A stretch of 64,000 bases of DNA. Source: CAWGXG01 sp963826505. Lineage in GTDB: Bacteria; Chloroflexota; Anaerolineae; Aggregatilineales; Aggregatilineaceae. Under the pieces are notes generated by a model, which was not told the DNA's origin, did no database searches, and was given only the letters and a program-made list of their open reading frames with translations. The stretch spans positions 1-64,000 of the forward strand of contig CAWGXG010000002.1 of the NCBI GenBank assembly GCA_963826505.1, read 5' to 3'. Both the position numbers and the translations under genes were made by a program. Positions 8,420 to 17,542 of this stretch are shown here, piece by piece (position 1 is the first letter of the stretch; each line of letters starts with the position of its first letter).

Positions 8420-9384
8420 GTGATGCGCTTCGTGATCGTGCTGCTCGTCGTGTCGGCCCTCCTGATGCCGGTTCACCGGGCGGCCATGCAGGATAACGCA
8501 GTTCACTTCGAAGAACGGACTCTGACCTTTGACGGACTCGTGCGGCGCTACTTGCTGTATGTACCGCCCAGTGTTGACGGCTTGTCGCCGGTGCCGCTGG
8601 TTTTTTTGCTGCATGGTGGAGGCGGCAGCCCGGACATCTACGAGGGCGTGACCGGCATGGGCGCGCTGGCCAGCACGCAGGGCTTTATCCTGGTATACCC
8701 GGCGGGTACCGGGCTGGGAGGCAGCAAAGTAACGGCCTGCTCACCTGGAATTCCGGCTACTGCTGCGGCTACGCGCTGCGCCGCAACGTGGACGACGTGG
8801 GGTTTTTCCGCGCGTTGGTGCTGACGCTCACGAGCGAATTCAACATCGACCCGCAGCGCATCTTCGTGGCGGGGCATTCCAACGGCGGCATGATGTCCTA
8901 CCGGCTGGCGGCGGAGATGTCGGACGTATTCGCGGCAGCGGCCATCGTCTCTGGCACGATTGGCGGCTATCCTACGCCGGACAGTCCCGATCTGTACACC
9001 ATTCCCGAACCCGCGCAGCCGGTGTCGATCTTGCATATTCACGGTATGGCCGATCAGAACGTGCGCTACGAGGGTGGTGTCAACGGGGATGACGCGCTCA
9101 GCCAGCGCCGTGATCTGTCAGTGGCGGATGCCATCGCGTTTTGGGTGCAGGCTGATCAATGCGCGATCACGCCCATCCACGTCAGCAGCGACGAGGGTAT
9201 GCTCCTGACCGATACCTATACCTGTGACCCGAGCGGGACGACCGTCGAGCTGATCACGATTGTCGATGGGGGGCATTCCTGGCCCGGCGGTAAGGCGCCG
9301 CGTCTGGTGAGCGATCCGCCCAGCCAGCGCCTATCCGCAACGGACGCGATCTGGTCGTTCTTCCGCGCCCATCCTAAGCCCTGA
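8420..9384 (+). CDS. Secreted PHB depolymerase / feruloyl-esterase-like alpha/beta hydrolase (frameshifted)
   Basis: Two overlapping frames form one gene of about 320 residues. The first (from 8420) has a signal peptide (MRFVIVLLVVSALLMPVHRA) and the oxyanion-hole region LLHGGGGSPD. The second supplies the catalytic serine in GHSNGGMMSY (GxSxG) and a C-terminal His in DGGHSWPGG. The expected link (LLTWNSGYCCGYALRRNVDDVGFF) is intact in the second frame from about 8730, so one base seems to be missing in 8712-8730, in or after the GGG of GGGCTGGGAGG. The family (LpqC-like) hydrolyses polyhydroxyalkanoate or aromatic esters outside the cell. As printed, translation of the first frame stops at 8824. 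Confidence 0.8.
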
Positions 9385-9412
9385 GCGTTCGAAAAGCGGG
9401 GCGAAGACCATT

Positions 9413-9515
9413 CCACGGAGTTCCACAGAGGGATCAAGAGAACACAGAGAAAAACGAGGACCGTGCAAGGTGCCTCTCCTCTGTGCCTTCCGTGCTTCTC
9501 TGTGTTCCTCTGTGG
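9413..9515. repeat. Dispersed intergenic repeat, family A (CACAGAG-type imperfect palindrome)
   Basis: The left arm has CCACGGAG, CCACAGAGG and ACACAGAG. The right arm has CCTCTCCTCTGTG, TTCTCTGTG and CCTCTGTGG in reverse orientation. The arms pair imperfectly into a long hairpin of about 100 bases between two convergent genes, so it may also end both transcripts. Related copies occur near 29418, 40750, 44664, 52693 and 55488. Confidence 0.7.
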
Positions 9516-9539
9516 TTTGGTTTTGCCGCCGATCCGGAA

Positions 9540-12188
9540 TCAGCTCGGCTCGACCAACGCCGGGCCGAGTGCATCGGCCAGCTCGTCGGAGGCCATCGTC
9601 GCGCCCATGTGATCGATGACCGGGGCCAGCGCGGCCAGATCGGCCAGCACGTCCGCGTAAGGACGCCGCCGCAGGAAGACCACCACCCGCCGCCACAGCG
9701 GGTATGACTGCGCCGGGCTGAGCAGCCGCGCCCAGGCCAGCGCCAGCCGATGCAGCAGCGCCGCGCGTTCAGCCGTGACGGTGACTTGCAGGCAGGCGTC
9801 CAGCGCCAGACCGAGCGCGTCTTGTTTGCGGTTGCGCGCATCGCCTTGCGGATCGATATACGGCGCGATATGAGCCAGGGCGCTGGCGCGATCGTAGTCG
9901 TCCAGGATGCCGTTGGCCGTTTCCAACGCCTGATCCAGAATAGGCTGGCGCAGCGCGGGCGCGGTGTGCGGCACCAGTTCCAGCAGCGCGCTGACGCGCT
10001 GGTAGCGGTTCGGGACGGCGTGCGCGGCGGCCAACGCTTCGTCATGTAGGATGGCGGACCGGTGGGGTAGCAGTACGGTCAGCACGTGCATTCGATCATA
10101 GGGCGGCTCGATACGCAGCGCGACCTCGATCGCTTCGTCTACCAGATCATCCGGCAGCACGGGCGCGACTGATGCCAGAATGCTCGCTTTTTGGGTCGGC
10201 GGTTTGAGCGCGCGCGCCAGATTGATCACGTCGCGCGTGACGCGCTCGCGTGGCTCCGATGGCAGGTGCGGGATCAACGCGCACAAGGCCGGGACGCGTT
10301 CCACCGGGTCGAGCACAGTGTAGGCGTCCGCCAGGGCGTCGGGCATCTGCTCGCGCAGCAAATGCGGAGCCAGGAAGACCAGCGCCCGCGCGCGTTCGGT
10401 TTCGTCGGGAATAGAGCGCGTCGCGGTCAGCGCTTCTTGCAAAGCGCGCAGCTTGAGATCATCCGGCAGATGCGGCGCGAGGTCGACGAGCGCCACCACG
10501 CGCGCGTAACGCTGCTCGATCATCAGCGCGGACACCAACGCGTCCGCCAGCGCCTGGGCGCGTGCGGTTGGGGCCAGATAGGGCGCGATCGCGGCCAGGG
10601 CGGTTGCCCGCGCTTGCGGCGTGGGCAGCTCCCGGGCGATCCCAAACGCGGCGACCTGCAAATCCAGCGGCAGATGCGGCGCGAGCTTGGCCAGCGTCAG
10701 CGCGCGATCGTCGGGATCGGCGATGTCGCGTACGGTCTGCAGCGCTTCTTGCAGCAGTTCGGGTGAGAGATAGGGGGCCAACGCGGCAAAGGCGCGCGCG
10801 CGGTCATCGGCCTGCGTGATCGAGAATGTCACCAGGATGACCTGCTGCAAACCTTCCGGCACGTATTGCAGCGGTCCCACCGAGTCCACGTAAGGAGCCA
10901 GGGCGATCAACGCGCCAGTGCGTGCCTCGTCGCCCATAATCTGCTCGATGGCTTGCAGCGCGCCGGTCAGCGCCTGCGAGCGCAGCGACGCTGGCAGCGC
11001 CGGGATCATGCGACCCAGCAGCAGGGCGCGCGCGTCGGGCGTTTCCAGTTCGTAAGCCAGCGTCAGCAGCCGGGTCTGAAATTCCTGGGGCAGATGCGGC
11101 GGCAGGACGCTCAACGCGGTCGCGCAGGCCATGTCGCTGGGAATCGCGCGGGCGGACTCGAACGCCAGGTTGACCGCTTCCGATTGCAGCTCCGGCGACA
11201 GCGTTTCGATCATGGCGCTTAACGCGCGCACGCGCGACGCGGGGTCATCGATCGAGCGGGCGGCGTCTACCACGCGCTGCTGAAACGACGGCAGCGCCGG
11301 GTCACGCGTGGGGGTGTCCAGGTGCGGCGCCAGCGCCAGCAGCACATCGACCCGCACTACCGGATCGAGACCGGGCGCACCCTCGATTGTGTTCTGAATC
11401 AGCGCCAGCGGATCCGGCGTCAGATCGAGCGCGGCCAGACGCGGCACGATCTGGCCCAACAGCCGCAGCCGCAAATCGGGGTCTTCGATCGCTTTCACCT
11501 CTGTCCACAGGTCGTTCAGCGCTCCCGGCATCAGGTGATCGCACAGACGCGCCAGCGCGTTCACACGCGCGTGGTCGGTGGTCGCAGCGGGCGCGTCACG
11601 TTGGGCGGACAGCGCCAGCAGGTGACGCACTTGCAGCACCAGCGTGCTCGGCCCGGTGACCAGGGCCGCTTCTAACAAACGGCTGAGATCCTGTTCGGCG
11701 GTGGTGGTTGCTTCGTCCAGCCCTTCAAGCGCAGCATAGCGCGCCCGCCCGATCTGCTGGAGCGCCAGCCGCAGGTCCGGGGAGCGTCGCAACTCGTCCG
11801 CGATCAGCGAGAATAAGGTCTCGGTTTCGCGCGCGAACGAGATCACGTCGAGGCGAAGGGTATCGTCGCTCGCCGCAGACCACAGCCCGCCGACCGCGTC
11901 GTAATTGGGCAGATCGCCGGGCAGAAAGAGCTTCAGCAGTTCCCCGACTACGCGCGCGTCCGCCAGGACTTGCCCTTCCAGCAGGGCGCGCGCCAGCGCC
12001 TCGTTTTCGGGCGTGGCATAGCTGTCGAGGGCCGATTGCAGGGCCGTCCAGTAGGCGCGACGCAAGGTGCCGCCATGAAAAAGTTGGTCGAAGGTGTTGT
12101 GAGGGAAATGCACCCCTAAGGCTTCGACGAACGCTTCGGCTGCGTTGGTAAGCTGCTGCGTGCTGTGAATGTCGTCGCCAATCATCAT
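9540..12188 (-). CDS. Large alpha-helical repeat (solenoid) protein of unknown function
   Basis: 882 residues. From about residue 200 to 830 the protein is built from roughly fifteen two-helix repeats of 32-36 residues, each starting with a motif like LAPHLP or IAPYL (LAPYLSPEL, LAPHLPLDL, LAPHLPDDL, VAPVLPDDL). A second helix typically contains AR.I.D...RA.AL. This predicts a HEAT/TPR-like superhelix for protein binding. The first 110 residues (TQQLTNAAEAFVEALGVHFPHNTFDQLF) are not repetitive and may be a separate helical adaptor domain. There is no signal peptide, membrane helix or enzyme motif, so it is probably a cytoplasmic scaffold. It is convergent with the esterase gene and appears to be transcribed alone. 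No family is claimed. Confidence 0.75.
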   Translation of the reverse strand: MMIGDDIHSTQQLTNAAEAFVEALGVHFPHNTFDQLFHGGTLRRAYWTALQSALDSYATPENEALARALLEGQVLADARVVGELLKLFLPGDLPNYDAVGGLWSAASDDTLRLDVISFARETETLFSLIADELRRSPDLRLALQQIGRARYAALEGLDEATTTAEQDLSRLLEAALVTGPSTLVLQVRHLLALSAQRDAPAATTDHARVNALARLCDHLMPGALNDLWTEVKAIEDPDLRLRLLGQIVPRLAALDLTPDPLALIQNTIEGAPGLDPVVRVDVLLALAPHLDTPTRDPALPSFQQRVVDAARSIDDPASRVRALSAMIETLSPELQSEAVNLAFESARAIPSDMACATALSVLPPHLPQEFQTRLLTLAYELETPDARALLLGRMIPALPASLRSQALTGALQAIEQIMGDEARTGALIALAPYVDSVGPLQYVPEGLQQVILVTFSITQADDRARAFAALAPYLSPELLQEALQTVRDIADPDDRALTLAKLAPHLPLDLQVAAFGIARELPTPQARATALAAIAPYLAPTARAQALADALVSALMIEQRYARVVALVDLAPHLPDDLKLRALQEALTATRSIPDETERARALVFLAPHLLREQMPDALADAYTVLDPVERVPALCALIPHLPSEPRERVTRDVINLARALKPPTQKASILASVAPVLPDDLVDEAIEVALRIEPPYDRMHVLTVLLPHRSAILHDEALAAAHAVPNRYQRVSALLELVPHTAPALRQPILDQALETANGILDDYDRASALAHIAPYIDPQGDARNRKQDALGLALDACLQVTVTAERAALLHRLALAWARLLSPAQSYPLWRRVVVFLRRRPYADVLADLAALAPVIDHMGATMASDELADALGPALVEPS

Positions 12189-12518
12189 CGTGGGTCTGCG
12201 TTGATCCGTGTATCCGTGTAAGCCGCCGGGGAAACGACAGGCGGACTCGGCGCTGTTCTGGGGCTGCTGTAAGCGCCTGCCGCGATCGTTCCCGACCAGA
12301 TAATGTCCGGGAAACCACCGCCTCGGCCAATCCGGAGTGGTGGTGTCGTTAAGCCGTGAAGTTTGCCTTCACCCGCTGACTTAGTGTATAGCGTTTCGAC
12401 CATCCGGCGCGATGTGACGGCAGTCCTATACGAATATAACACAATCGCCCCGCCGGATGACGGACACCCGCCGGGGCGCGCCGGTGTTACGGCTCACGAT
12501 TTCTCCGCCTGGGATGGA
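12189..12518. other. Intergenic stretch, no gene seen
   Basis: 330 bases between two minus-strand genes. Around 12370-12450 on the minus strand lies an AT-richer segment (TTGTGTTATATTCG and GCTATACACT) that could hold the promoter of the repeat-protein gene. A 85-codon minus-strand frame here (12185-12442) looks non-coding. Confidence 0.4.
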
Positions 12519-14270
12519 TCACTGGTCGCCGACGGGCACCGTTGTGATCTCACCCTGCACGATGCGATACCACGCCGCATAAGACCAGCCGATGACATCG
12601 CCGTGCTGAATCTTGTACCACAGCCCGTTGGTGCTGCGCCCCAAGACCTGCACCCGCGATCCCCACAGCGCCTTCCCGATCTTCGGGAAGTTGAAGCCGG
12701 GGCCGCTGCGAATGCGCATGTTGCCATACGCCTGCGCGATCACGCCCTGTGTCGGGGCGGGTGGCTGGACGCTAGGCCGGGTGCCATCCATGAACGGAAG
12801 CTGGTCGATCGTGCCCTCGATGAAGCGAATCCAGGGGGCGTACGCCCAGCCGATCACGCCGTTATAGCTGACCATGTACCATGTGCGCGTGCCGTTGGTG
12901 CCCAACAGGTCCATCTCGGTGCCCCACGGCATCAGCTCGATCTGCTTGGAACTGGTGGTCGGCGCTTCACGCACGCGCAGATTGCCATACGTGCGCCCCC
13001 GCACGCCGATCGGCTGCGGGACAGCCGTCGGGGCGGCGGCGGGCTGGTTGACGACCGGCAGCGTGTTGATGTCCCCGCTCAGCGTGACGTACTGCGCCAC
13101 TACCCAACCGGACGTGGCATCAACCTGAATCTGCACCCAGGCGTTATCTGCCGTGCGGCCTGTCGCCGGGTAGACCGCGCCCTTGTTGAGCTTGCTCAGG
13201 ATGGCTCCGGTCGTGCTGGGCGCGTTACGGAAATTCAACACCGAGACGTTGACCGTCGCATTGATGCCGGTCACAGCGCCGCCCTGCCCGGTAGCGGGTG
13301 CGATCGAGCCGTTCGGATCGAGGGGCGGATTTTGCGCGTTAGGCGGAGTCCACGTCAGGAATACGAACGCGTTGGCTGATTGCTCGCGATACTCGAACTT
13401 CAAAGTGTGGGTGCCGGTCAGCAGCGTCATCTGGCCGGTGTAATTCTGGTCCCCGGCGAAGCTGTCCCAGTGATCGATGATGATGGCGTTGTCCACATAG
13501 AAACGGAAGTTGTCGTCAGCGCGTCCGTACACGGTATAGACGGCCTCGGGCATGTCATTGGGAACGGTCAGCGTGCGGGTGAAGCGGGCCGTGAAGTTAT
13601 CGACCGGCACCGCGCCGCCCGGGCTGCCCGCGCCCCAGTTGATGTTCAACCCGCTGGGCGGATAGGTCCCTGTGAAGACTGGCGCTCCGCTGAGATCGTT
13701 GGATGTGAAGAATTCGCCGTACCACGGAATGCCGGAATAAAACGGCGTGGCAGTCGGCAATCCTCCGACCGCGAGCGACCACGTCACAATGATGGTGGCG
13801 TCGCCGATCGCGTCAAAATAGTCGACCTGGATGGCGTGGTAGCCGTCCGCCGCGAAGGTGTAATCGGCCTGGAAGGTGCGCAGCCCTTGCCCCGACACCC
13901 ACTGGTTGATCAGCAGCAGGCCGTCGACTGTCAGGCGCGCGCCATCATCCACCTGGACGGTGAACCGGTAATTGCCCGCTGTGAAAAAGGCTGAGCCGGT
14001 AAAGCGCACCGAGAAGTTATCGATGGGCGCTCCCGGCACCGACACGCCGTTGATCACTGGTGCCCCCTGGCCCCACACATAATTAACGCTGGGCGATACG
14101 CCGGTCCAGATCGGCGACGCTGCCAGGTTGGGGTTGTTGTACACCATGACCGTCCACGTCGTGCCGCGTGCTTCACTGGCCGGTAGATCGAGCACCAGCC
14201 CGCCTACCAGGACCCCGCATAATGCGACGATGAAAGCTATTCGATAAAGTCCCTTGATCATGATTTTCAC
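12519..14270 (-). CDS. Secreted protein with two PA14-like and three bacterial SH3 domains
   Basis: 583 residues. An N-terminal signal or anchor helix (IAFIVALCGVLVGGLVLDL) is followed by two PA14-like modules (about 40-170 and 180-310). Each carries the VPVDNFTARFT / APIDNFSVRFTG and DDGARLTVDG / ADDNFRFYVDN patterns and ends in a Trp-rich strand. A linker leads to three SH3b modules (about 330-395, 420-490, 515-580) with the typical VRxxPSxxS and GWVxAxYV patterns (LNFRNAPSTTG, LRVREAPTTSS, MRIRSGPGFNF). PA14 domains bind glycans; SH3b domains often bind cell-wall peptide. An extracellular surface-binding role is likely; there is no catalytic domain. Confidence 0.8.
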   Translation of the reverse strand: MKIMIKGLYRIAFIVALCGVLVGGLVLDLPASEARGTTWTVMVYNNPNLAASPIWTGVSPSVNYVWGQGAPVINGVSVPGAPIDNFSVRFTGSAFFTAGNYRFTVQVDDGARLTVDGLLLINQWVSGQGLRTFQADYTFAADGYHAIQVDYFDAIGDATIIVTWSLAVGGLPTATPFYSGIPWYGEFFTSNDLSGAPVFTGTYPPSGLNINWGAGSPGGAVPVDNFTARFTRTLTVPNDMPEAVYTVYGRADDNFRFYVDNAIIIDHWDSFAGDQNYTGQMTLLTGTHTLKFEYREQSANAFVFLTWTPPNAQNPPLDPNGSIAPATGQGGAVTGINATVNVSVLNFRNAPSTTGAILSKLNKGAVYPATGRTADNAWVQIQVDATSGWVVAQYVTLSGDINTLPVVNQPAAAPTAVPQPIGVRGRTYGNLRVREAPTTSSKQIELMPWGTEMDLLGTNGTRTWYMVSYNGVIGWAYAPWIRFIEGTIDQLPFMDGTRPSVQPPAPTQGVIAQAYGNMRIRSGPGFNFPKIGKALWGSRVQVLGRSTNGLWYKIQHGDVIGWSYAAWYRIVQGEITTVPVGDQ

Positions 14271-14663
14271 TCCACCTACACCGCTATCCCCTGGCCCGCT
14301 TGTCGCAAACCCCTCAAGCGGGAGTGGGCACGCCCGCGCGCTCGGTTTTTCATGCTTATCTTATCATGGAAACCTAAAGTTTGCCGCGCAAGCGGTACAG
14401 AGGTAATGCCTAGATTGTGTCCGGGGGCGTTGAACTGCCGCTGAACCAGCCTTGGCAGGGGAAGCGTGATCAGCGTGCAGGGGGGAGAGGCCGGGCGCGC
14501 CCGGGGGTGAGATATGGTTTGTGGTCAAGTAGGGAGAAGGACTGAAGTGATCGGCGTGATCTGGGTAGGCACTGGGCGAGGTCGTCCAGCCGCGAGACGC
14601 GCCCTCACCCGTTGAAGCGGGGCAGGCGAAGTCGCGCGCCGGCTGGGCCAGCCAAAGCCGCTG
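14271..14663. other. Intergenic stretch, no gene seen
   Basis: 393 bases between minus-strand genes. It has an AT-rich patch near 14345-14375 that could be the promoter of the PA14/SH3 gene, and GC-rich short inverted repeats (GGGCACGCCC near 14327). No convincing ORF, tRNA or terminator was found. Confidence 0.4.
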
Positions 14664-15032
14664 TCAATGGAGGTATTTGCGAATCATTTCCAGCAGTTCA
14701 TGGGTGCTGATCGGCTTGGGCAGGTAATCGTCGCAGCCAGCGGCAATGAACCGCTCGCGGTCGCCGCGCATGGCGTTGGCGGTCAGGGCCACGATGGGGA
14801 TAGAAGTTGTGCCAGCCTGGGCTTTGATGCGCTGCGTGGCTTCTACGCCGTCAATGCCGGGCAGACTGATGTCCATCAGGATCAGGTCCGGGATTTCCTT
14901 CGTCGCTACTTCGACGCCGGTCAGACCATCATCCGCTTCGAGCACGTCAAAGCCGCGCGCGGTGAGAATTTTGCGTACCAGGCGTTTGTTCTGAAAATTG
15001 TCTTCCACGTACAAAATGCGGTGTGCTGGCAT
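14664..15032 (-). CDS. Stand-alone receiver-domain response regulator (CheY/DivK-like)
   Basis: 122 residues, a single REC domain with no output domain. The acidic pocket is YVEDN (Glu9-Asp10), the phosphorylation Asp lies in LILMDISLPGIDG (about 53), the conserved Thr is in VALTANAM and the Lys in LPKPIS. Such proteins relay phosphate or act by protein contact. It is the last gene of the minus-strand signalling locus, 117 bases after the threonine synthase/receiver reading frame and downstream of the large histidine kinase, which has no receiver of its own and is the obvious candidate donor. Confidence 0.88.
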   Translation of the reverse strand: MPAHRILYVEDNFQNKRLVRKILTARGFDVLEADDGLTGVEVATKEIPDLILMDISLPGIDGVEATQRIKAQAGTTSIPIVALTANAMRGDRERFIAAGCDDYLPKPISTHELLEMIRKYLH

Positions 15033-15149
15033 TTCTTATCTCCACGACACTGCCGGCGTATCTGGACCCAGTCTCCCCAATAGTACAAGTATTGTGAATT
15101 GAGACAAGTTCCCGTGTCGATGCCGCCAGCGGCTGTCGACGATCGGCGT

Positions 15150-16163
15150 CTAGTCCTCGCTGAGCGTTTCATCCACATAATCGATCAGAGCCTGACGATC
15201 GAGATTAGCTTTTTCGAACAGCGAGATGATCTTGCCCAAAAGCTGTTCGCGTTCTTCGGCGCGAATATCCTTGGCCGTCAGCACGACGACCGGAATATCG
15301 CGCGTGTCTTCATCGGCTTTCAGCCGCTCCAACAGGGCTTCGCCGGTCGTGTCCGGCAGCACCAGATCCAGCAGGATCAGCGCGGGCTTGAAGCGTTTGA
15401 TGCTGCTCCAACCGGTTTCTCCGTCGTAGGCTTCGGACACGCGGTAACGTCCGGTGGCCTCAAGCAGGCGGCGGATCAACCGGGCGTCGCGGCGCTCGTC
15501 GTCGATTACCAGGATATCGCGCAGCTTGGCGGGGTCGGGCGGTCGGGCCGGTTCCGCGATGCTGCTCTTGGAGGTCGTGACGATGCGCCCTTGGGACGCT
15601 TCGGTGAGTTCCTGGGGAGTCTCAGTGAGATCGCCGCCCAGCGTCTGGACGACGTGCTCGACCAGTTCTTTCGTGTTGAAATTCCCTTTTTGCCACAACG
15701 ACTCGGCATGGTTTTCCAGGCGCGAGCGATCGGCCAGGGTCAGGGTTTTGGCGGAGACGACGACGACCGGCACATGCGACACTTCCGGATCGTTCTTGAA
15801 CGATTCCAGCAGCGTGAACCCGTCCAGATCGGGCATGGTCAGGTCCATCACGACGAGATCGGGTTTGCGCTGGCGCACGAGGTCCAGCCCGTCGAGCGGA
15901 TTATTGACCTCGAAGACGCGATAATTTTTGTGCGCTTGCAGCAGGCGGCGGATCAGGCGGCTGTCCTGCGGATTATCGTCGATGACGACAATCGTCGTGA
16001 CCTGTTCGTCCAGCCGTTCGAAGGCCGCGCCCAGCCCGTCTTCAAGCTGGGTATGTGCGGGCCGTGAGGTGTCATCTTCACCGAACTGCAAATCCAGCAC
16101 ATATTGATCTTCCAGGATATGCTTTTCGGCGGGGAAGGTATGGCCCGAACAGTTGACGACCAC
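15150..16163 (-). CDS. Tandem receiver domains, C-terminal part of a threonine synthase-REC-REC fusion
   Basis: The open frame gives 337 residues, but its first 35 residues (VVNCSGHTFPAEKHILEDQY) are not a receiver: they match the expected C-terminus of a threonine synthase. They are followed in frame, with no stop, by a linker and REC1 (about 58-170: VVIDDNPQDSR, LVVMDLTMPDLDG, VVVSAKTL) and REC2 (about 217-335: LVIDDERRDAR, LILLDLVLPDTTG, VVLTAKDI). Both keep the phosphorylatable Asp and the Lys. The nominal GTG start at 16163 is probably just a Val codon. One extra base at 16172-16173 separates this from the enzyme frame; without it the product is about 717 residues. Confidence 0.82.
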   Translation of the reverse strand: MVVNCSGHTFPAEKHILEDQYVLDLQFGEDDTSRPAHTQLEDGLGAAFERLDEQVTTIVVIDDNPQDSRLIRRLLQAHKNYRVFEVNNPLDGLDLVRQRKPDLVVMDLTMPDLDGFTLLESFKNDPEVSHVPVVVVSAKTLTLADRSRLENHAESLWQKGNFNTKELVEHVVQTLGGDLTETPQELTEASQGRIVTTSKSSIAEPARPPDPAKLRDILVIDDERRDARLIRRLLEATGRYRVSEAYDGETGWSSIKRFKPALILLDLVLPDTTGEALLERLKADEDTRDIPVVVLTAKDIRAEEREQLLGKIISLFEKANLDRQALIDYVDETLSED

Positions 16164-17304
16164 CGTTTCTTCCGGCGTCGATCACCTCATCAGCGATCAG
16201 GCGTTCCAGCCCGGCAAAGGCGACGGCGGCGGCGGGCTCCATGCTGTAACCCTCAGTGCGAGCCATGCGGCGCATCGCGCGGAATGCTTCGCCATCAGAG
16301 GCCGAGATCATCGTCCCGCCGGTTTGCAGACAGGCCGCTCGCAAGAAGTTGTACGACCGGCCCGGGCTGCCCGTGGACAGCACGCTGATGCGCGTGTGCG
16401 GCACGACCGGATCGGCCTGTTCGAGTCTGAAGCGCCACGCCGCCGCCATCGGCGCGCAGCCATCCGACTGGATGATCGCCAGCTTGGGCAGCCGGTCGAT
16501 CAGGCCCATCTGCTTGAGTTCCTGGAAGCCCTTCCACACGCCCAACGGCCCGATCCCGCCGCTGACTGCCTGCACGTACCAGTCCGGCACGCACCAACGG
16601 GAATCGCCTTGGGGCGACAGGCGGGCGAGTTGTTCGGCGATCTCGAAGGCGATGGTTTTGAAGCCTTCGCGGCCGGGGATCAACTCCGACCCGGCATCGT
16701 AATAGATATTGCGCCGCGCGGCGAAGTCTTGCGCCACGTTCTTAGCCTGGTCGTAGGTGCCCGTAATCTTGACGACTTCCGCACCATAGAGCGCCAGCTC
16801 GCGCAGTTTTTCAGCAGGGACAGTGCTGGTCAGGAAGATCCACAGCCGGATACCCGCCCGCGCGCAGAAGGCCGCGTAAGCCGCGGCTTTGTTGCCGGTC
16901 GAGGCCAGCACGCACTCGCGGATGCCCGATTGCATCAGGTAGGACACGGTCAGCGACCCCTGGCGGTCTTTGAAACTGCCGGTGGGCGACATGCGCTCGT
17001 CTTTGATGAAGATGTTTTCGTTGCCCAATTCGTGTCCCAGCGACGCCGAATGCACCAGCGGTGTCCAGCCTTCGCCCATCGAGACGATGGCTTGATCATC
17101 GTCGACCGGCAGCAGTTCGTGATAGCGCCACAGTGTCGTGATCCGGTCGGATAGACCCTCCCACCATAGCTCGGCTGCCTGAGAATAGTCGTAGCGTGCG
17201 TCTAGCCAGTGCGATCCGCACGCGGCGCACGTCGTGGGCAGCGGAAAGGTGGGCATTTCGTGGCCACAATCCAGACACGTCACTGAAGTTATCAATGAAG
17301 CCAT
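16078..17304 (-). CDS. thrC: Threonine synthase-like PLP enzyme (frameshifted near its end)
   Basis: An N-terminal zinc-ribbon (CLDCG, CAACG) precedes a fold-type II PLP core. The Schiff-base Lys lies in SPTGSFKDRQG, the phosphate or substrate loop is STGNKAAAYA, and later come SGGIGPLGVWKG and ISVLSTGSPG. Threonine synthase converts O-phosphohomoserine to threonine and phosphate. The frame is family-like to EVIDA and then turns to unrelated residues (GRNGGRQLF). Dropping one G/C at 16172-16173 restores EVIDAEETVVVNCSGHTFPAEK, which continues into the tandem receivers at 15150-16163. Whether this copy makes threonine or is a repurposed paralog is unknown; the context is signalling genes, not amino-acid genes. 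Confidence 0.85.
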   Translation of the reverse strand: MASLITSVTCLDCGHEMPTFPLPTTCAACGSHWLDARYDYSQAAELWWEGLSDRITTLWRYHELLPVDDDQAIVSMGEGWTPLVHSASLGHELGNENIFIKDERMSPTGSFKDRQGSLTVSYLMQSGIRECVLASTGNKAAAYAAFCARAGIRLWIFLTSTVPAEKLRELALYGAEVVKITGTYDQAKNVAQDFAARRNIYYDAGSELIPGREGFKTIAFEIAEQLARLSPQGDSRWCVPDWYVQAVSGGIGPLGVWKGFQELKQMGLIDRLPKLAIIQSDGCAPMAAAWRFRLEQADPVVPHTRISVLSTGSPGRSYNFLRAACLQTGGTMISASDGEAFRAMRRMARTEGYSMEPAAAVAFAGLERLIADEVIDAGRNGGRQLFGPYLPRRKAYPGRSICAGFAVR

Positions 17305-17542
17305 ACGATGATCATCCTCGGTTCTCGGCGCGAACAGTGTCCGAAAGAAGTGCGCACGCCATTAAAATCATTCTACCGCATTCCAGACAACGTTACATGA
17401 ACTCTTTCTTGAAGATCGCGAAACAACAGTGGTGGAAATTGTTGGGACCGCGCGTGTTGACGGCTGCCCCCTTGAGACTGATGCGCGGCACCGGGTGTAG
17501 ATCCCTGGGGCGCGCCTCAAAGGGGCAGACGGTGTGTACGCT

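Noticed and set aside
12185..12442. An 85-codon ORF overlapping the start of the repeat-protein gene
   Set aside because: The composition is that of non-coding sequence and it overlaps the likely promoter region.
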